The notes below the pieces were generated by a model. That model was not told where the DNA came from, did no database searches, and saw nothing but the letters and a program-made list of their open reading frames with translations. Of a stretch of 64,000 nt of DNA, positions 12,476 through 24,757 are shown piece after piece. Both the position numbers and the translations under genes were made by a program. Source of the stretch: Formicarius rufipectus (lineage: Eukaryota; Chordata; Aves; Passeriformes; Formicariidae); assembly GCA_013399695.1 (NCBI GenBank), contig VXAU01004938.1, positions 1,881,394 to 1,945,393 of the forward strand, written 5' to 3'. The stretch's first letter is position 1. The number at the start of each line of letters is the position of its first letter.

Positions 12476-12554
12476 GTCAATATAAACAGCCTGTGCAGAG
12501 CAGTGCATTCATAAATGTGAAACAAGCTGGCACCATCATGTTTGGCACTAAGAG
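12476..12554 (+). CDS. Candidate internal coding exon, protein not identified
   Basis: A strong pyrimidine tract ending CCAG precedes position 12476, and a good donor (GAG then GTCAGT) follows 12554. The 79 nt between them are open in only one frame, which starts after two bases (a split codon) and gives 25 full codons plus two bases. The peptide begins QYKQPVQSSAF and ends TIMFGTK, a mixed soluble composition with no low complexity. The other two forward frames stop at once (TAA). I do not recognise the protein. No second exon was found, so if this is real the window is mostly intron of a large plus-strand gene. A 79-nt open frame alone is weak evidence; the splice sites and peptide composition raise it above chance. 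Confidence 0.4.
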
Positions 12555-12589
12555 GTCAGTTTCCATTGTTTTTGTTATGCTTTTCTTCT

Positions 12590-12613
12590 CAAAAAAAAAG
12601 AAAAAAAAAAAGG
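12590..12613 (+). repeat. A-rich tract
   Basis: Two runs of A separated by a G, then AGGAAAAGG, directly downstream of the candidate exon. No retroposon body precedes it, so it is probably simple low-complexity DNA. Confidence 0.6.
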
Positions 12614-15600
12614 AAAAGGCTGTTGTGACTCTAAAGTGAAAATTTTACATTTTCCAAATATATTGTTAAACAAAATACATCAGCTAGATATATTACTCTT
12701 TCTATTAAACCGATTGGGTTTTCTTTGCTGTACAACTCTGGGCTACTTTAATTGACAGATTGGTGGCATGTAGGCCATGTAGCACAAAAACAAACAGCAC
12801 CCCCAGGGCGTTATGGGGCAGAGCAAGAATACTGAAGAAGACATTGTGCTAGTGCTGGAGGGCATGCGTCCTTCTTTCCAAGTGTGGAAAATAACACCAG
12901 GACAACAAAGTGTAAGATAGGTGACTGTCACTTTAAAGTGTATATAACGAATATAAGATAACCTTCACTTCTTACTCTGCATGATTCCATGTCATACCTC
13001 AAATATCTCAAACACATCAACAGTTTTGAGTTCCTGGTGTTTACTACCTGCATCTTTGAGTGCTTTTCATAAGCATCAGTATCTGTCATCAGGCAGCACG
13101 GCCCTGCTTCCCCCACAGTTCTTGCAGCTGCACAAGCCCTCATGACACCCTGAGACACCTGGCCAGGTACCAGCTACTGCACCCAGGGGCTTCTGCATTG
13201 TGATTTCTCTGCATAGCAAAGATACTATAGACCAGTCCTGTCCTGTGTGAACTCCCTGACTTTTGTGCTTGTTGGTAGGTTTTTATGTTTTTAACACAAA
13301 CTAGTCAAGGACTTCACACTTTTCCCCCAGTCATATGGCAGCCTAGAGAAACCTTTGCCTTGTGCAGTGGCAGGACACCTTTAATCTGGTACCTGGAGAA
13401 GTACCTTGCTTCCTGTTGTGAAGAGAGGAGTCTATATTTCCTTTAAGTAGCACATATGAAGCACCATCTTATATGTCGGCAGGAGTCAGGGATGGCAAAT
13501 GATAAGAAAAAGCACCTTGGTTTTCTGAAGCATCAGCTCCTGCATTGGTTGCACAAGGTTTCAAGGTGACCTGCAGTCTTGTTGGAGCCCGGGTGCTGCT
13601 AGGGGCTGCCTGATGCCCCGTGCTCCTGCTCTGTGGGCACGGCTGCCTCACACGGCCACAGATTCAGTGGGGCGTTCTCTGTCTGTCTGCAGTGGCACTG
13701 GCGTCTGTCTCCAGACTCCTTGTATACAGGATGCAAATGCAGCACATTTTTAGGTTAACATTTCAAGGCAAGGAAACTTTGGTCATATTTTTGGATACTG
13801 TTTTGTCAGTATGATGAGTTTGAGATAATTCTTGCTGAGGGTGCAGTAATGGAATCGCAAACTTCCCATTTGAGGATTTCTGCTTTTAATTAGTTGTCTC
13901 CACAGAATAGTAACACTTAGGTAAATCAAAGACATTTCTGTAAGTGAAATAAATTATCATACATTATATTCATGTGAGTTAGTTATCTTTGCCACTGTTT
14001 AGTATAACCCCGTATGTGCCCCTTAGGACTGATCCAACAATTTTTATTGTTAGGATCATAGCTTTTCTTAACATGATAAAGCAATGGCTAAATGAAGAGT
14101 TGTGTTTGATTGGTAGGCTTGAATTGTCATTCTTTATCTTTTTCCTGACAGATTTAATCTTGATTACTATGCAAATGCAAATGCTCAGTAAGGAATATTA
14201 CAGACAATGAGAAATTCTCTTCCAGATCTGCAAACAAGGTTTTATGACAAAAAGGCACATTTGAGGAACACAGGTTCTTTGTCTCTGCACTGTACTGTGT
14301 TCTGCTGTTTCTCACTTTATGCAGACTGTTATGAAGCACTTGCAATAAATAAAGGATGTTCTGCTTCACGAAGGGGAAGAGTCATAGTGGACTTCCATAA
14401 CCGTAGCCTTGTGTATGTAGACTGGGAAATTACATCAAGTATTCTTGAGATTGGTCCCATGTTTTGAGTAGGCACTTAATGAGTACTTGATAGGTGTTTT
14501 GTTCTAACAATTGCAGTGCATTTTGAATTTAAATTTCATAGAGAACTATTAGTTGTAAACAAGAAAATCATGAGATTCTATTGATCATTTTTTAATTTCA
14601 TAAACTTCTACAGATAGACTGCCTAAAACTGTTGAAAGTTTTTGAAATCATGGTTTGATATGTTAATTCTCTTCCTAAAAATAAATTCTATATTAATTTG
14701 GAAATAGAATTAAGAACAAAACTATTTTTCTATAGGAAAGGATGGCATAAGGTTTATTTCCTTGAAAAATTAGTTTTTAATTTGCATTAATAATACATTA
14801 CTGTTTATAGTATCCACAAAACTTGTACTGAAATTGCAAAACTCTGACTCAAAAACTGAGTTTTCCCCTATCACCAGATCTTTGAAAGTTACCAGGTATA
14901 TAATTATACCCTTCTCTTAATTTTGCATGTTTTTTTGGTTTATTTGTTCCTTTTTGGTGGATAATCCCTGTTGAATGGGCTGATAAAAGTGGCTGTCCAA
15001 ACGGAATGGCTTTGACAAACTTTGTATGTGAGGCAGATATTCCTCATCTGCTTTATAAGAAACTTGTAATACGAACTGACATTGCTAACAAAGAGGTGAA
15101 TTCCTCTTAATTTCAGTTTAATTTGAGAGCAGATCCTGTGTTTTTAAATACTGAAACTGTTGTGCTTTCTCTTGTCTTGTATTCTACTCTCATCTGTTTC
15201 TCTATCATGCTAATTTTTCTCTAATTAATTTAATCTACAATAGACACCATCACTGAAATACCAGAGGTCAGTACATACACCAGTGAGTTCCTGTTGTGTT
15301 GTATTATTCGTGTTGTGTACTTATTTCTGTTTTTCAGGAGCAATTGCTGACACCATTGTCCTCATGTGGAAGGGAAAAGTATTCAAATGGCTTTAGAGAA
15401 GGGATTTTTATTTTGTGGGAACTAGCTTTGTGAGCAGAAGATGCTCGGCAAAGATAGGCTTCATATTAGCACATCCTCAGGATCTGTAGTAAACTCTATC
15501 TGATTGTCATGATAACCTACCACTGTTATCATGATGTTCAGGGATACTCTTACCTGTGGTTATTTATGTTCTGCAGTTTGGAAACCTCATGTTGTATAGA

Positions 15601-18600
15601 ACATTTAAATTGTATCCATGCAGTTGAAGAGCGTTTCTCCTGGGTGGCATGCTCAGTTTTCTTTTCCTTCTGTAAACTAGATTGGAGCACTTCAAGGCCT
15701 AAGTGACAAATCCAGCCTCCAGTGCCAAGCCATTTGGCCCGTAAATGAGTTTAGCAGACTGAAGGATGTAGGGCATGAGTATGAGGACATTTGCTTAAGC
15801 ATATATGTGATATCGCTCCATTTTTGTAGCTGCATCCATTTGTCCCTTTTTGAAGAGCCTTGCACATGGTGTATGTTTGAACTGGGCTTGCAGAGAATAC
15901 CAGTTTGGTCCTGTGAAGTGCACAGACTACCACTAGTATTTCTGGCTAATTAGATGTTAGCTGCCACATCCAAGTCTGTCTCCTGCAATAAGTGTATGGT
16001 GTCTCCTTCCTCTTCTTTGGTTTGAATCTCAAGATTGTCCATAGAGCAAAGGGAGCAGCTAGAGCTTGTGTGATGTGCTACCAGATCACATTCAGACTGG
16101 TGAGGGCTGGTGTTACCAGGTTAATTCAAAAAGAAAGAGCAAAAAAAGAGGAAAGGACTCTGATCTCCAGGCAATGCAATCACCCTGATATGGACTCAGG
16201 GTTTATTTTTGCTGTAGTCTTCCTTGTGGAGAGTGTTTTATTTATAGGGTGTGAGGCCAGTGTAAGGTGCTGTGGCCAATACAGCTGCTAGGTTCTTCTA
16301 GGTGCCAACTGGCTGGTTTGGTGCTTCAGGATGGGTAGCCAGGTCAGTCTTGGCCAGTGATCCAAGACTTTCATAACACAGCAGTTGTTTTTGGAGGAGA
16401 ATAGTTTTCTTTCCAAATCATATTTCAGCCGTCAGCAGCAATTTGAGCTCTGTGATAAACAGAAAAACGAACCTTTCTTCCAGTGTCTAATTGTATTGGC
16501 ATGTTTATAAACTTAGATGATAGTTGAGCTGGACAAGTAATGTGATTGGTATAGAAGGAGGATGATGAGATTTGGAAAGATACATCAGCTTTTTAGCCAC
16601 TGACAGTTGCTGACTTCCTATTCTCATATCTGATCTCGATTAGAAAGTTGAGGAAATAGTGTTCATTTATAGGCTCCTGAGATGAGCAGATTGTAGTGTT
16701 TTCAAGATAATATAAACATAGTTTCTTATTTTCCCTTAGTTGAAGAGAGGCTGTGTTTACACATGGTTTCTAAATTTCATGGTTTTAATTGGCTGTAGTC
16801 CTGGACCTTTGCTGTGTTTGTTCTGATACCTCTACCACGTTCTAAAGAGTGGCCAGTGGATGCCCACATAGCTCTGTCCAGTACTGAACACTAAGAGAAT
16901 GTGCCAACTCTTTTTCTTTTGGGATTTTTAAGTGTACAAAAGTAATTTTTTGGTCACATTATTATTTGACCTAAGTTTAACATGATGTTCACTGTGCGCT
17001 TTCTTTTACTTTTAAATTGGAAGTGACACTATTTGAATGAAGTTGTAACATGCTTTGTGTCTTCTACTCTGTTATGGAATTAATTTTCTTACTGCTTAAT
17101 GTTTTTATGGTAGTGAACTGCAAAATGCTATCTATTGATGTGGACTCTTTTTAAGTTTACTGCTGTTTACTGAGTATGGACTTCTAATGTTTTGCACTGT
17201 GTTGTTGCTTAGGGGTCTGGAGGCTGACTAATACAAAATGATAAGGTGGCTATGGGACTTGGATTCTTATTCAACCAGAACAGACACAGTGTAGAATACA
17301 AATGTATGTAGGGCCACAGAATGTGTAATAAACACAGACAGGGGACAGAGTGGGGAACAGAGAAGGACTTGACACTGTGTAAGCAATAGCTGAAACACTG
17401 ATGTGTTATCAACAGTTTTTCAATCACAGATCCAAAATGCAGCCCCATATGGGCTGCTGTGAAGAAAATTGACTGCATCCCAGCTCAACCCAGTACAATG
17501 TTAAAAGCTCAATATGCTGGAGCTTAAATCTCCAATAAAACAGTTTTATATGTAACAGAAGATAGAAAATACATATTTTTACTTTACCAGTCCATCTAAC
17601 AAAAGTTTGGCTTCCTATACATACAAATATAGTCACAGCGTTTTTAAGCAATGGTGAACAGCTTTTGAAATTTGCTTTAAGCAACTGCATCCTTAATTAG
17701 AAAATGTGAAATAACGTCTGGATACAATGTATGTTTTTAGACTTGATAATATGAAAGAAATTAAAGTCTGTCTAATTTTTTCTTAACTGATTAATGTCTT
17801 CTCAATTTTATTTTTACGGACGTTCATTTCCCAATAAGGCTCTACTCTGCCTCGCGTAGAAACTTTCAAAGGCATTTACATGAGCTAACCAGCCAACTTG
17901 GCATGTGTATTTTGTTAGAGAAAGTCATCTCCATTTCTACATCAGCTTTATGCTGGAGATCTAATACTCGGAATTATTTAATTATCCTGATGTGTTTATT
18001 TACTATGTCTTGGAGTTTCTGTGAAAGTGTCTGATTATTGCCTGCAGATTATTTAATTAGAAGATTAAACTTGCACTTCAGTTATAACCTTTAATACCAC
18101 AAGTTTTTTCTTCAAAATTTGCTGACACCTGAAATTACAAAGAGGACCTAGCATCTTGGTGACTAGTTTTGTTTGTTTTCTTTGCATTTGAATGCAATTT
18201 TTTTAATGGATTGATCTCAAGTAATTAATGTGTGAGAAACATTGCCGACACCTTTCTTGTGATGGTTCCAGTTCCCTTATGCTTAACAAGATTTGGGAGA
18301 TGCAGACTTTCTGAGCAAGACCCTTAAGATACATTGTGTACATGTCTGGGCTCTTCAGTGTACAGGAATGTTATACCTTGCTCAAGTTTCTGCTGAAGGG
18401 CAAAATGCTGGCATTTCCAAAGTCAGTGAAATTCTTTTGCTTTTATTCTAGAAGTCAGGATTTCATGTTTCCTAATAATGCTCTTTACTAAGAGTATGCA
18501 GGATGAGGAAAATGTTTTGTTTTGCTTTTTAAAAAATGCATTTGGAAGAAAAATATGCAAGGTTTAAACTGAAAATCAGTCTTGCTCAATGATAAAGTCA

Positions 18601-20510
18601 GTTGAAGGTTCTCATGCCCCAGTTCAGTCATTTCTTCTTGCACAGGAAAGCATGAAGAAATTTGCTGGACAAGAATGAACTTTTCCTCGTGCTCAGATTT
18701 CATGCTGAGCTTGGGCCTCAATGCCCTGCAGATATCTCCAGTTGGTGGTATGTTTCTAAGCAGAACTATTCCTCTTAGATTCTGGTTGTGAAAAGATAAA
18801 ATTTTTCTCACTTCTAGGAAGTGAAGTCTGTCAATTAGAGAATTATCAGTACTACCACATGTGAAACTTACTCTCAATTTTAAACTGCTCTAGTTTAATT
18901 CTAGTGTCAGTGTGAAAAGCACATGTATGATAATCAGCACCTAGCAGAGCTAAGTGGCATTATCCAGCCTCTGCTGCATCTTTCACATGTAAGAATGGCT
19001 ACACCGGTGGTCAGAAATACATTTGCTCTCAGGGGTTTCTTGCCAGATACATCTCTGAAACTTTCCAAAGCAGAACTGGTACCACATAATGAGAGCAGTT
19101 GTGTCCTGCAGACTTTTTCAAATGCTTCTGGCAATTACATGACTTCTCAGAAGTCTCCCTTTTTACAGATGCTTTTTTAAATCCCTGCTCACAATCGCAC
19201 CACTATATCAGAGCAAAAGGTTTTATCCCTGTCCTTTATTTCCTAACAAAAATCCTGATAAAACCCAAACGTTGTTTCACAGTGTGATATGTCTGTGTCT
19301 TGCTTGTATGTGTATAAAGTCCGCCGGTTAAATTTTCAACATGGAGAATAGTAGATACCTGCACAAGGCCCATGCTTTGCTAATGGGATTTGTTCATACT
19401 GCTCCTTGACACCTTTTTAAACACTCATACTGATTTATTTTATTATGGTGTTACAGAAAACACTGTGGTAAAGTGTGTTCTGATTCTGTATTCAGCAATG
19501 TGAATCAGTCCAATGGAATGGGAGCAACTAACTGTCTGCATCTGTGCTGTATGGCTGCAGATAGTGGTCATGGGTTGTTGGCTCTGTATTTATGTGGCCA
19601 TAAATTGCCTGTTTTGCTGACACTTTAAAGTAAATGAAGGAAAGCATTAGCACTGCTGGCTTTCTGGCAGGCAGCCTAAGAGCAACTTGGTATGCCTTGT
19701 GTGTCTAACTAGTGCCACTTCGATGGAAAGTTTTAATTAAGTGCATGTCTGTGTGTGCAGAGAAGAAATCAAAGGCACTTGGGAGAAAGAAAGTGTATCT
19801 GCTCCAGAGTCATTGAAGAGTAATTTGGTGAGAGCACTAAACGGCTTTCAATTAATTCAAAAATATTTTCCTAAATATTGCCATAAAGGACAAGAAAAAT
19901 CACTCTGAAGGGAAGACTATAAAATTATTCTGTAGATCTAATCCATTTGCTATATACCGTTGTAAGATGTCATGGTAGTACAATTCAGTGGTTTAAGGGT
20001 TGTGAAAATAATCTGAATTTCATTAAGCTCCCTAATTGTAATTATCAGAAGAATACTGAACATTGGTTTGCCTACAGCCAATATTTTTGATTTTTCACTT
20101 CCATAGCAGTTTCTAAGCTCATAAACATCCAAAAATTCATTGTTAATACAGTATAATTTTATACCAAATATTTTATAGGTAATGGTATTAAAATTCTAGC
20201 TATTGAAATTGCATTAATCACATGGGAATTTTAGCTCTGCTTCCATGTTCTCATAGTTACAGAAAGAAAATTCACTCATTTCTCTTCAGATGGTCTAGAG
20301 GGATGGCTCTTTATGAAAAGAACAGTTCTGAGGAGCAGGGATAATTTACCACTACATATAGTCCAGGATATACTTTGGATAATGTTTGGTATATGATTCA
20401 TTGTTCTATCTGCACTACAGCAAAGCCCAAAGGGCCAACTCTTTTGTTTGTACAGGTGTTATGTCATATTGTGTTTGCCTTAATCCCTCTAATCTTTTTA
20501 TGGTCTTAAT
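12614..20510. other. Long non-coding stretch, no gene seen
   Basis: About 7.9 kb without a recognised repeat, RNA or exon. A GC-richer patch lies near 13550-13720. Open frames reach 129 codons (18488-18877, minus) but have no motif, no splice support and chance-like composition. Confidence 0.5.
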
Positions 20511-20662
20511 ACGGCATGGTTTTGAACCTGAGTTGGTTAGAGCCTGGTGCTAATAATACCAAGCTTGTGAGTTAAATCCCTGTAGGAGTCATTCACCTTA
20601 GAGTAGGACTTGATGACCCTTGTTAGGTCCCTTCCAACATAGTATATTCTGTGATTCTGTGA
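20511..20662 (+). mobile_element. TguSINE1-like SINE (tRNA-Ile head, CR1 tail)
   Basis: The head follows tRNA-Ile: GAGTTGGTTAGAGC (A-box side, D arm), GGTGCTAATAATACCAAG (anticodon arm with AAT at the loop), then a decayed B box GAGTTAAATCCC near 20570-20580. It passes into a CR1-type tail with GACTTGATGACCCTTGT, AGGTCCCTTCCAAC and two octamers ATTCTGTG. A tRNA-Ile head joined to a CR1 3' end is the structure of TguSINE1, a bird SINE thought to be mobilised by CR1 enzymes. The first bases of the tRNA part are poorly preserved, so the 5' border is approximate. It is not a functional tRNA gene. Confidence 0.8.
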
Positions 20663-21029
20663 AATGAGGCTTATTCACTAAATGTTTTTCCAGAAGAAAT
20701 GGTGCTTTCTCAAGAGCAAGTCCAAAGCTGTATAACAAACTCTGTGAGGGGCTAGTCTTATCTTTTGTCCCTGTTGGATCTTCTATCTTTAGTATAACTC
20801 TAGGGTTGCATTAAAAACTGTAACACCAGTGGCTTAAGCCTTGTCATGGTGAACTCTTTTATTCCTCTCTATGACAAAGTCACCTCTATTCATCTTACTT
20901 TAAATGCATATTCTTCTGTGAAATGTACTATCAGATGAAACCTTCCCCCATTCCCAAAGCTCCATTTTTTTGTTAATTTCTTAACATGTACAGGGTCATT
21001 TTCTGAACATGAATTCTAGGTCTGATTTT
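20663..21029. other. Unique spacer between SINE and CR1
   Basis: AT-rich sequence with no gene or repeat that I recognise. Confidence 0.5.
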
Positions 21030-21037
21030 CTAATAAC

Positions 21038-21687
21038 ATGGAGTTGTGGTGGGATGGCTTCTGTGACTGTAGTGTCAGAATGGAAGGATACAGGCTCTTT
21101 GGAAAGGACAGGCAGGAGAGACAAGGAGGGAGCATCACCCTCTATGTCAATGACCAACTGGAGTGCGTGGAGGTTCACATGGGGATAGATGAGGAGCCAG
21201 GCAGTTGCTTATGGGTCGGGGTTAAAGGGAAGCCAGGGACAGGTGACATTGTAGTGGGGGTCTACTACATGCCACCTAGCCAGGAAGTCTGAGTGGATTA
21301 AGCCCTTTACAGACAGATAGGAGCAGCCTCACATTCTTACAAGTCCTGGTGTTCATGGGAGACTCCAGCCACCCTGATAAGTGTTGGAGGGACAACTCAG
21401 CAGGGCACAAGCAATCTAGGAGGTTCCTGGAGTGCATGGATAATAGCTTCCATCTCCAAGTGAAAGAGAAGCCAGTAAGGAGAGGTGCTATGCTGGACCT
21501 TGTTCTCATCAACAAGAAGAGACTGGTGGGGAATGTGAAGTTCAAGGGCAGCCTTGTCTCCAGTGACCATGAAATAGTGGAGTTCAATATCCTTAGGTCA
21601 GCAGGGAGGGTGCACAGAAATCTCACGACCCTGGACTTCAGGAGAGCAAACCTCGTCCCTCTTGAGGTGTCCTACTTGGTAGAGTAG
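21038..21687 (+). pseudogene. CR1 ORF2 endonuclease remnant
   Basis: Two frames carry the apurinic-endonuclease-like domain: 21038-21292 (ELWWDG, EGYRLFGKDRQ, GGSITLYVNDQLEC, GDIVVGVYYMPPSQE) and, after a frameshift, 21349-21687 (MGDSSHPDKCWRDN, AGHKQSRRFLECMD, RRGAMLDLVLINKK, SSDHEIVEFNI). The SDH motif near the C-terminal end of the domain is preserved, but the usual DFN in the middle reads DSS, losing a catalytic asparagine. In active CR1 this domain nicks target DNA for target-primed reverse transcription. The frameshift and the altered motif make it a pseudogene. Confidence 0.82.
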
Positions 21688-21780
21688 CATAGAATAAAGC
21701 TCTGGAGGGAAGAGGAGCCCAAGAAAGCTAGTTGCTATTCAAAGATCACCTCCAAACTCAGGAGTGTTGCATCCCAACAA

Positions 21781-23312
21781 AGAGGAATCCCTAAGAGGAG
21801 TTGTTAATCCATCATACTTGAGAAGTTGTGGCACTCTGGTGAAGTTCCCAGTGACTGGAAAGGTGGAAACAAAACAACTAATTTTAAAAAGGGAAAAATG
21901 GAAGACCCAAGGAACTACAGGCCAGTCAGTCTCACCTCTATGCCTGACAAAATCATGGAGCAGATTCTCCTAGAAACTATGCTAAAGCCTGGAAAGTACA
22001 GAGGTGATTCGTGACAGACAACATGGTTTCATTAAGGGCAAATTGTGCCTGAAAAGCTTGGTGGCCTTCTATGATGGGGTTACAGTGTTGGTAGATAAGG
22101 GAAGAGCAACTGTTGTCACCTACCTTGACTTGTGCAAAGCATTTGACACTGTCTCACACAACATCCTTGTCTATAACTTGGAGAGTTATAGATGGATGGA
22201 CCACTTGGTGGATAAGAAGCTGGATGGATGGTTGCACTCAAAAAGTCACTGTCTGTGGCTCAATATCCATGTGGAAACCAGTGACAAGTGGCATTTCACA
22301 GCAATCAGTATAACATCTGTGTTGGTGATGTGGACAGGGGGATTGAAAGAACCCTTGGCAAGTTTGGCGATGACACCAAGCTGTGTTAGTGGGGTTGGCA
22401 TGCACGAGGGAAGGGATGCCATCCAGAGAGACCTTAACAGGTTTGAGAATTGGGCCCCTGTGAACCTCATGAAGTTCAGCAATGCCAAGTACAACATCCT
22501 GCACATGGGCTGGGGCAATCCCAAGCACAAATACAGACTGTGTGGAAGATGGATTGAGAGCAGGTCTGAGGAGAAGGACTTGTGTGTGTTGGAGGATTGG
22601 TACCTTGATATGAGCAAAAAATGTGTGCTTGCAGCCCAGAAAGCCAGTTGTGTCGTGGGCTGCATTCAAACTAATGAGGCCAGCAGGTGGAGGGGACTGA
22701 TTTTCCCCTTCTACTCTGTTGTTGTGAGATCCCACTTACAGTACTGCATCCACTTCTGTGGTCACCCAGGCAAGAGGGACATGAACTTGTTGGAGCAACT
22801 CCAGAGAAGATCACTGAAGATGATCAGAGAGCTAGAGCACCTCAGTTAGGAAGACAGGCTGAGAGAGCTGGGGCTTGGGAAACACCTCTCAGCAGCCTTC
22901 CAGTACCTGGAAGGGGCCTATGAAAGAGTGGGAGAGGGACGTTTTACAACAGCATGTGGTGGTAGAACAAGGTGATTCCTTTAAACTACAAGAAGGTAGG
23001 TTTAGATTAGATATTAGGAAGAAATTCTTTAATGTGAGGATAGTGAAACCATTGAAGAGGTTGCTCGAAGAAGTTTTGGATGCTTGGAAGTGTTCAAGAC
23101 CAGGTTGGATGGGACTTTGACCAATCTGGTCTAGTGGAAGGTGTCTCTCCCCATGGCAGGGATCTTGGAATGAGATGATCTTTAAGGTACCTTCCAATCC
23201 AAACCATTCTATGATCCTATTCTAATATCTGTCTCTATTCCTGCTATTGTTAAGAAAATGTGAATCTGAAGACTAGAATAGGTAAGGCTGCTTTTTTTTA
23301 GCAGGAATTTGC
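21781..23312 (+). repeat. Copy 1 of exact 1532-bp tandem duplication
   Basis: It starts AGAGGAATCCCTAAGAGG and ends TTTTAGCAGGAATTTGC immediately before the N at 23313. The next 1532 bases repeat it at an offset of 1533. Every open frame in it recurs unchanged in copy 2, including the broken RT frames, and the T8 run near the 3' end has the same length. It covers most of the CR1 plus 88 bp of unique 3' flank. Confidence 0.93.
21826..22849 (+). pseudogene. CR1 ORF2 reverse-transcriptase remnant
   Basis: RT motifs are spread over three frames. Frame one (21826-22014) has [21 protein letters not shown] and [10 protein letters not shown]. Frame two (22004 onward) has QHGFIKGK and YLDLCKAFDTVSHNIL, the first catalytic aspartate region. 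Frame three (22113-22313) has WTTWWIRSWMDG and PVTSGISQQSV, equivalent to the PQGS motif. Frame two then returns with EGRDAIQRDL, NPKHKYRL and LLEQLQRR, ending at a stop at 22847-22849. The FADD active-site box is changed to FGDD in another frame and is preceded by a short deletion. Multiple frameshifts, the loss after PQGS and the altered active site show it is non-functional. Confidence 0.85.
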
Positions 23313-23313
23313 N
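23313..23313. other. Single N: assembly gap or contig junction
   Basis: One ambiguous base lies exactly between the two identical 1532-bp blocks. This is the pattern left when two contigs that truly overlap are joined end to end. Confidence 0.9.
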
Positions 23314-24757
23314 AGAGGAATCCCTAAGAGGAGTTGTTAATCCATCATACTTGAGAAGTTGTGGCACTCTGGTGAAGTTCCCAGTGACTGGAAAGGTGGA
23401 AACAAAACAACTAATTTTAAAAAGGGAAAAATGGAAGACCCAAGGAACTACAGGCCAGTCAGTCTCACCTCTATGCCTGACAAAATCATGGAGCAGATTC
23501 TCCTAGAAACTATGCTAAAGCCTGGAAAGTACAGAGGTGATTCGTGACAGACAACATGGTTTCATTAAGGGCAAATTGTGCCTGAAAAGCTTGGTGGCCT
23601 TCTATGATGGGGTTACAGTGTTGGTAGATAAGGGAAGAGCAACTGTTGTCACCTACCTTGACTTGTGCAAAGCATTTGACACTGTCTCACACAACATCCT
23701 TGTCTATAACTTGGAGAGTTATAGATGGATGGACCACTTGGTGGATAAGAAGCTGGATGGATGGTTGCACTCAAAAAGTCACTGTCTGTGGCTCAATATC
23801 CATGTGGAAACCAGTGACAAGTGGCATTTCACAGCAATCAGTATAACATCTGTGTTGGTGATGTGGACAGGGGGATTGAAAGAACCCTTGGCAAGTTTGG
23901 CGATGACACCAAGCTGTGTTAGTGGGGTTGGCATGCACGAGGGAAGGGATGCCATCCAGAGAGACCTTAACAGGTTTGAGAATTGGGCCCCTGTGAACCT
24001 CATGAAGTTCAGCAATGCCAAGTACAACATCCTGCACATGGGCTGGGGCAATCCCAAGCACAAATACAGACTGTGTGGAAGATGGATTGAGAGCAGGTCT
24101 GAGGAGAAGGACTTGTGTGTGTTGGAGGATTGGTACCTTGATATGAGCAAAAAATGTGTGCTTGCAGCCCAGAAAGCCAGTTGTGTCGTGGGCTGCATTC
24201 AAACTAATGAGGCCAGCAGGTGGAGGGGACTGATTTTCCCCTTCTACTCTGTTGTTGTGAGATCCCACTTACAGTACTGCATCCACTTCTGTGGTCACCC
24301 AGGCAAGAGGGACATGAACTTGTTGGAGCAACTCCAGAGAAGATCACTGAAGATGATCAGAGAGCTAGAGCACCTCAGTTAGGAAGACAGGCTGAGAGAG
24401 CTGGGGCTTGGGAAACACCTCTCAGCAGCCTTCCAGTACCTGGAAGGGGCCTATGAAAGAGTGGGAGAGGGACGTTTTACAACAGCATGTGGTGGTAGAA
24501 CAAGGTGATTCCTTTAAACTACAAGAAGGTAGGTTTAGATTAGATATTAGGAAGAAATTCTTTAATGTGAGGATAGTGAAACCATTGAAGAGGTTGCTCG
24601 AAGAAGTTTTGGATGCTTGGAAGTGTTCAAGACCAGGTTGGATGGGACTTTGACCAATCTGGTCTAGTGGAAGGTGTCTCTCCCCATGGCAGGGATCTTG
24701 GAATGAGATGATCTTTAAGGTACCTTCCAATCCAAACCATTCTATGATCCTATTCTA
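23314..24757 (+). mobile_element. CR1 LINE, repeated part of the same element
   Basis: This is the CR1 portion of duplication copy 2: RT, C-terminal region and 3' tail ending near 24757. It lacks the endonuclease section that precedes copy 1. It is probably not a separate insertion. Confidence 0.85.

Larger units (their letters stand above)
21030..23224 (+). mobile_element. CR1 LINE, long but degraded, internal deletion
   Basis: This is the longest CR1 copy in the window. It begins inside the endonuclease region (TGGTGGGATGGCTTCTGTGA) and runs through reverse transcriptase, the C-terminal domain and 3' UTR to a tail CCATTCTATGATCCTATTCT. Against the usual CR1 ORF2 order, the segment between the end of the endonuclease (about 21690) and the start of the RT fingers (about 21800) is mostly missing, a deletion I estimate at over 100 codons. 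Several frameshifts split the rest. It is 5'-truncated and cannot be active. From 21781 on, the sequence is repeated after the N at 23313. Confidence 0.88.

Noticed and set aside
18488..18877. 129-codon minus-strand frame
   Set aside because: No motif, no splice or promoter context, and within the length range of several other motif-free frames in this AT-rich window.
20511..20590. Possible functional tRNA-Ile gene
   Set aside because: The 5' end and B box are decayed and the sequence runs into a CR1 tail, so it is a SINE head.
22004..24382. Two identical 281-codon frames that look like paralogous genes
   Set aside because: They are the same broken CR1 RT remnant present twice through the duplication around the N; neither is an intact gene.
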